Positions 5,192-6,401 of a stretch of DNA of 6,401 bases are shown in pieces. The stretch lies in NCBI GenBank assembly GCA_023415515.1, contig JAEZKH010000315.1:1-6401 (forward strand), read 5' to 3'. Below the pieces are notes generated by a model, which did no database searches, was not told the DNA's origin, and saw only the letters and a list, made by a program, of their open reading frames with translations. Numbering within the stretch: position 1 is the first letter of the stretch; each line of letters begins with the position of its first letter. A program made the position numbers and the translations under genes. Source of the stretch: Actinomycetes bacterium (GTDB taxonomy: Bacteria; Actinomycetota; Actinomycetes; Mycobacteriales; Mycobacteriaceae).

Positions 5192-6401
5192 ATGGCTTTG
5201 AATCTGGCCAGCGGACTCCAGGTGTCGGCGCACTTTTTCTGGAACCGGCGAAATGCCGCAGCACTGTCGCATCACGGTGTGCGGATGGAGTTCGACCCCG
5301 TTCAGCGGCAGCGCGCGTCGCTGATACTCGGGTTCATTTTCGCGATCCTCGCCGTCGCTTTGATGTTCGTCCTGTCCTGGTTCAAACCGGCCGGCCAGGT
5401 CGGGCAGTCGGCCATCCTCGCCGACCGCGACACCGGCGCGGTGTTCGTGCTCGTCGACGGCCGCCTGCACCCGGCGGTCAACCTGGTCAGCGCGCGTCTC
5501 ATCGCCGGGCAGTCGGGCAACCCGACCTTCGTCAAGGCCAACGAGCTGGCCAAGTACCCGCAGGGGCCGTCGGTCGGCATCGCGGGCGCCCCGGCGACGA
5601 TGCCGCTTCGCACCGCCGACAGCTCGCAGTGGACGGTCTGCGACAGCGCACCCGACAAACCCACCGCCGCCCCTGTGGTCACCGCGATCGGCGGACCGCT
5701 GTCGGTCGGCTCGCGCGCCGTTCCGCTCGACGAGTCCAGAGCCGTGCTCGCCGAGCACGGCGGCAAGACGTACGTCATCTGGAACGGGCAGCGCTCGGAG
5801 ATCGACCTCTCCAACAAGGCCGTCGCGCTGGCGCTCGGGGTGGACGCCGACGCACCGCCGCCGGTGAAGATCTCGACGCCGCTGTTCGACGCGCTGCCTG
5901 CTACCGAGCCGTTGAACTCCCCCGCCATCCCCGGCGCGGGCGCCCCGTCGCAGTTCAACGTGGCGCGCGGGGCGGTGGTCGGTTCGGTGCTGTCGGTTCG
6001 GGATCTGCAGACCGACGACGACAACTTCTACGTCCTGCTGCGCAACGGCGTGCAGCCGATCTCACCGTTCGTGGCGTCGCTGCTGCGGTCGGCCAACTCG
6101 TTCGGCGACGAACTGCCCGTCGTCGTCGCGCCCGACCGGCTGGCCAGCGTTCCTGTCGTGGACACGCTCCCGATCGACTACTACCCCACCGCCAGGCTCG
6201 ACCTCGTGGACACCGACACCAATCCGGTGACGTGCCTGAACTGGTCGAAGGGTTCGACGGATCGCACCTCGGAGACCGTCGTGCTGTCCGGCAAGGGACT
6301 CCCGATCCCCATCGGGTCCGACAACCGGCTGATCCAGTTGGTCAAGAACGACCGGTCACCGGAAAGCATCGAGGCCGACCAGGTATATATGTCTTCGGGG
6401 G
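5192..6401 (+). CDS. eccB: EccB, type VII secretion core membrane protein, 3'-truncated by window
   Basis: EccB is a core subunit of the ESX membrane complex, anchored by one transmembrane helix with a large periplasmic domain, and associates with EccC, EccD and EccE. About 403 of the usual 480-500 residues are present; the frame stays open to the window end. The N-terminus MALNLASGLQVSAHFFWNRR is the typical cytosolic amphipathic segment. A transmembrane helix follows at about 42-63, then WFKPAGQ, the normal junction to the periplasmic domain. Family motifs are DRDTGAVFVLVDGRLHPAVN, a VGIAGAP stretch, WTVC at Cys150 and VTCLNW at Cys348. The two cysteines correspond to the conserved pair thought to form a disulfide. 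ATG 5192 is chosen because the N-terminus aligns with EccB1 from its first residue. Finding eccB after espG differs from the M. tuberculosis ESX-1, -2, -3 and -5 order, where eccB precedes eccC. Confidence 0.96.
   Translation, partial: MALNLASGLQVSAHFFWNRRNAAALSHHGVRMEFDPVQRQRASLILGFIFAILAVALMFVLSWFKPAGQVGQSAILADRDTGAVFVLVDGRLHPAVNLVSARLIAGQSGNPTFVKANELAKYPQGPSVGIAGAPATMPLRTADSSQWTVCDSAPDKPTAAPVVTAIGGPLSVGSRAVPLDESRAVLAEHGGKTYVIWNGQRSEIDLSNKAVALALGVDADAPPPVKISTPLFDALPATEPLNSPAIPGAGAPSQFNVARGAVVGSVLSVRDLQTDDDNFYVLLRNGVQPISPFVASLLRSANSFGDELPVVVAPDRLASVPVVDTLPIDYYPTARLDLVDTDTNPVTCLNWSKGSTDRTSETVVLSGKGLPIPIGSDNRLIQLVKNDRSPESIEADQVYMSSG

Noticed and set aside
4238..5758. 506-codon open frame on the minus strand
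   Set aside because: It lies antisense across espG, the espG-eccB gap and eccB, all clearly coding on the plus strand. Its translation is Arg/Ser/Gly-rich without family motifs, which is typical of a GC-rich shadow frame.
1..6401. Insertion sequences, tRNA genes, CRISPR arrays or phage genes
   Set aside because: No transposase-like frame, direct repeat array or cloverleaf-like segment is visible. The seven genes and short gaps account for the whole window.

Overview
The window is part of a type VII (ESX) secretion locus, with every gene on the + strand. The DNA is strongly GC-rich with G/C-biased third codon positions. It encodes paired PE and PPE proteins, WXG100 proteins, EspG, EccC and EccB. 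PE, PPE and EspG are confined to mycobacteria, so the source is a Mycobacterium or Mycolicibacterium chromosome or plasmid. The PE and PPE are few, short and plain, with no PGRS or MPTR expansion. That would suit a fast grower or a plasmid, but this is an inference.

Layout: 1-1761 is the C-terminal part of the motor ATPase EccC, cut by the window start. 1855-2163 is a PE gene and 2170-3411 a PPE gene. 3496-3804 and 3831-4115 are two WXG100 genes. 4197-5093 is espG, and 5192-6401 is the start of eccB, cut by the window end. Gaps are short: 93 nt before PE, 84 nt before the first esx gene, 81 nt before espG and 98 nt before eccB. The first two and the last contain promoter-like sequence. The esx-espG gap holds a 14-bp hairpin.

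Function: EccB and EccC are core inner-membrane components, and EccC is the ATPase that recognises substrates. The PE/PPE pair and the two Esx proteins are the likely secreted heterodimers. EspG is the cytosolic chaperone that holds the PPE partner soluble and delivers it. The PE and the first Esx protein each carry a C-terminal YxxxE secretion signal.

Remembered M. tuberculosis sequences point to the ESX-2 family. The Esx pair lines up with EsxD and EsxC, the PPE with PPE69, and the chaperone with EspG2. The order eccC-PE-PPE-esx-esx-espG also fits ESX-2. However, eccB lies downstream of espG, whereas in the M. tuberculosis ESX-1, -2, -3 and -5 loci eccB precedes eccC. I see no unrelated new system. 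The points of interest are the gene order, the degenerate ATPase motifs in EccC, the Trp-less second Esx protein, and regulatory structures in the gaps.
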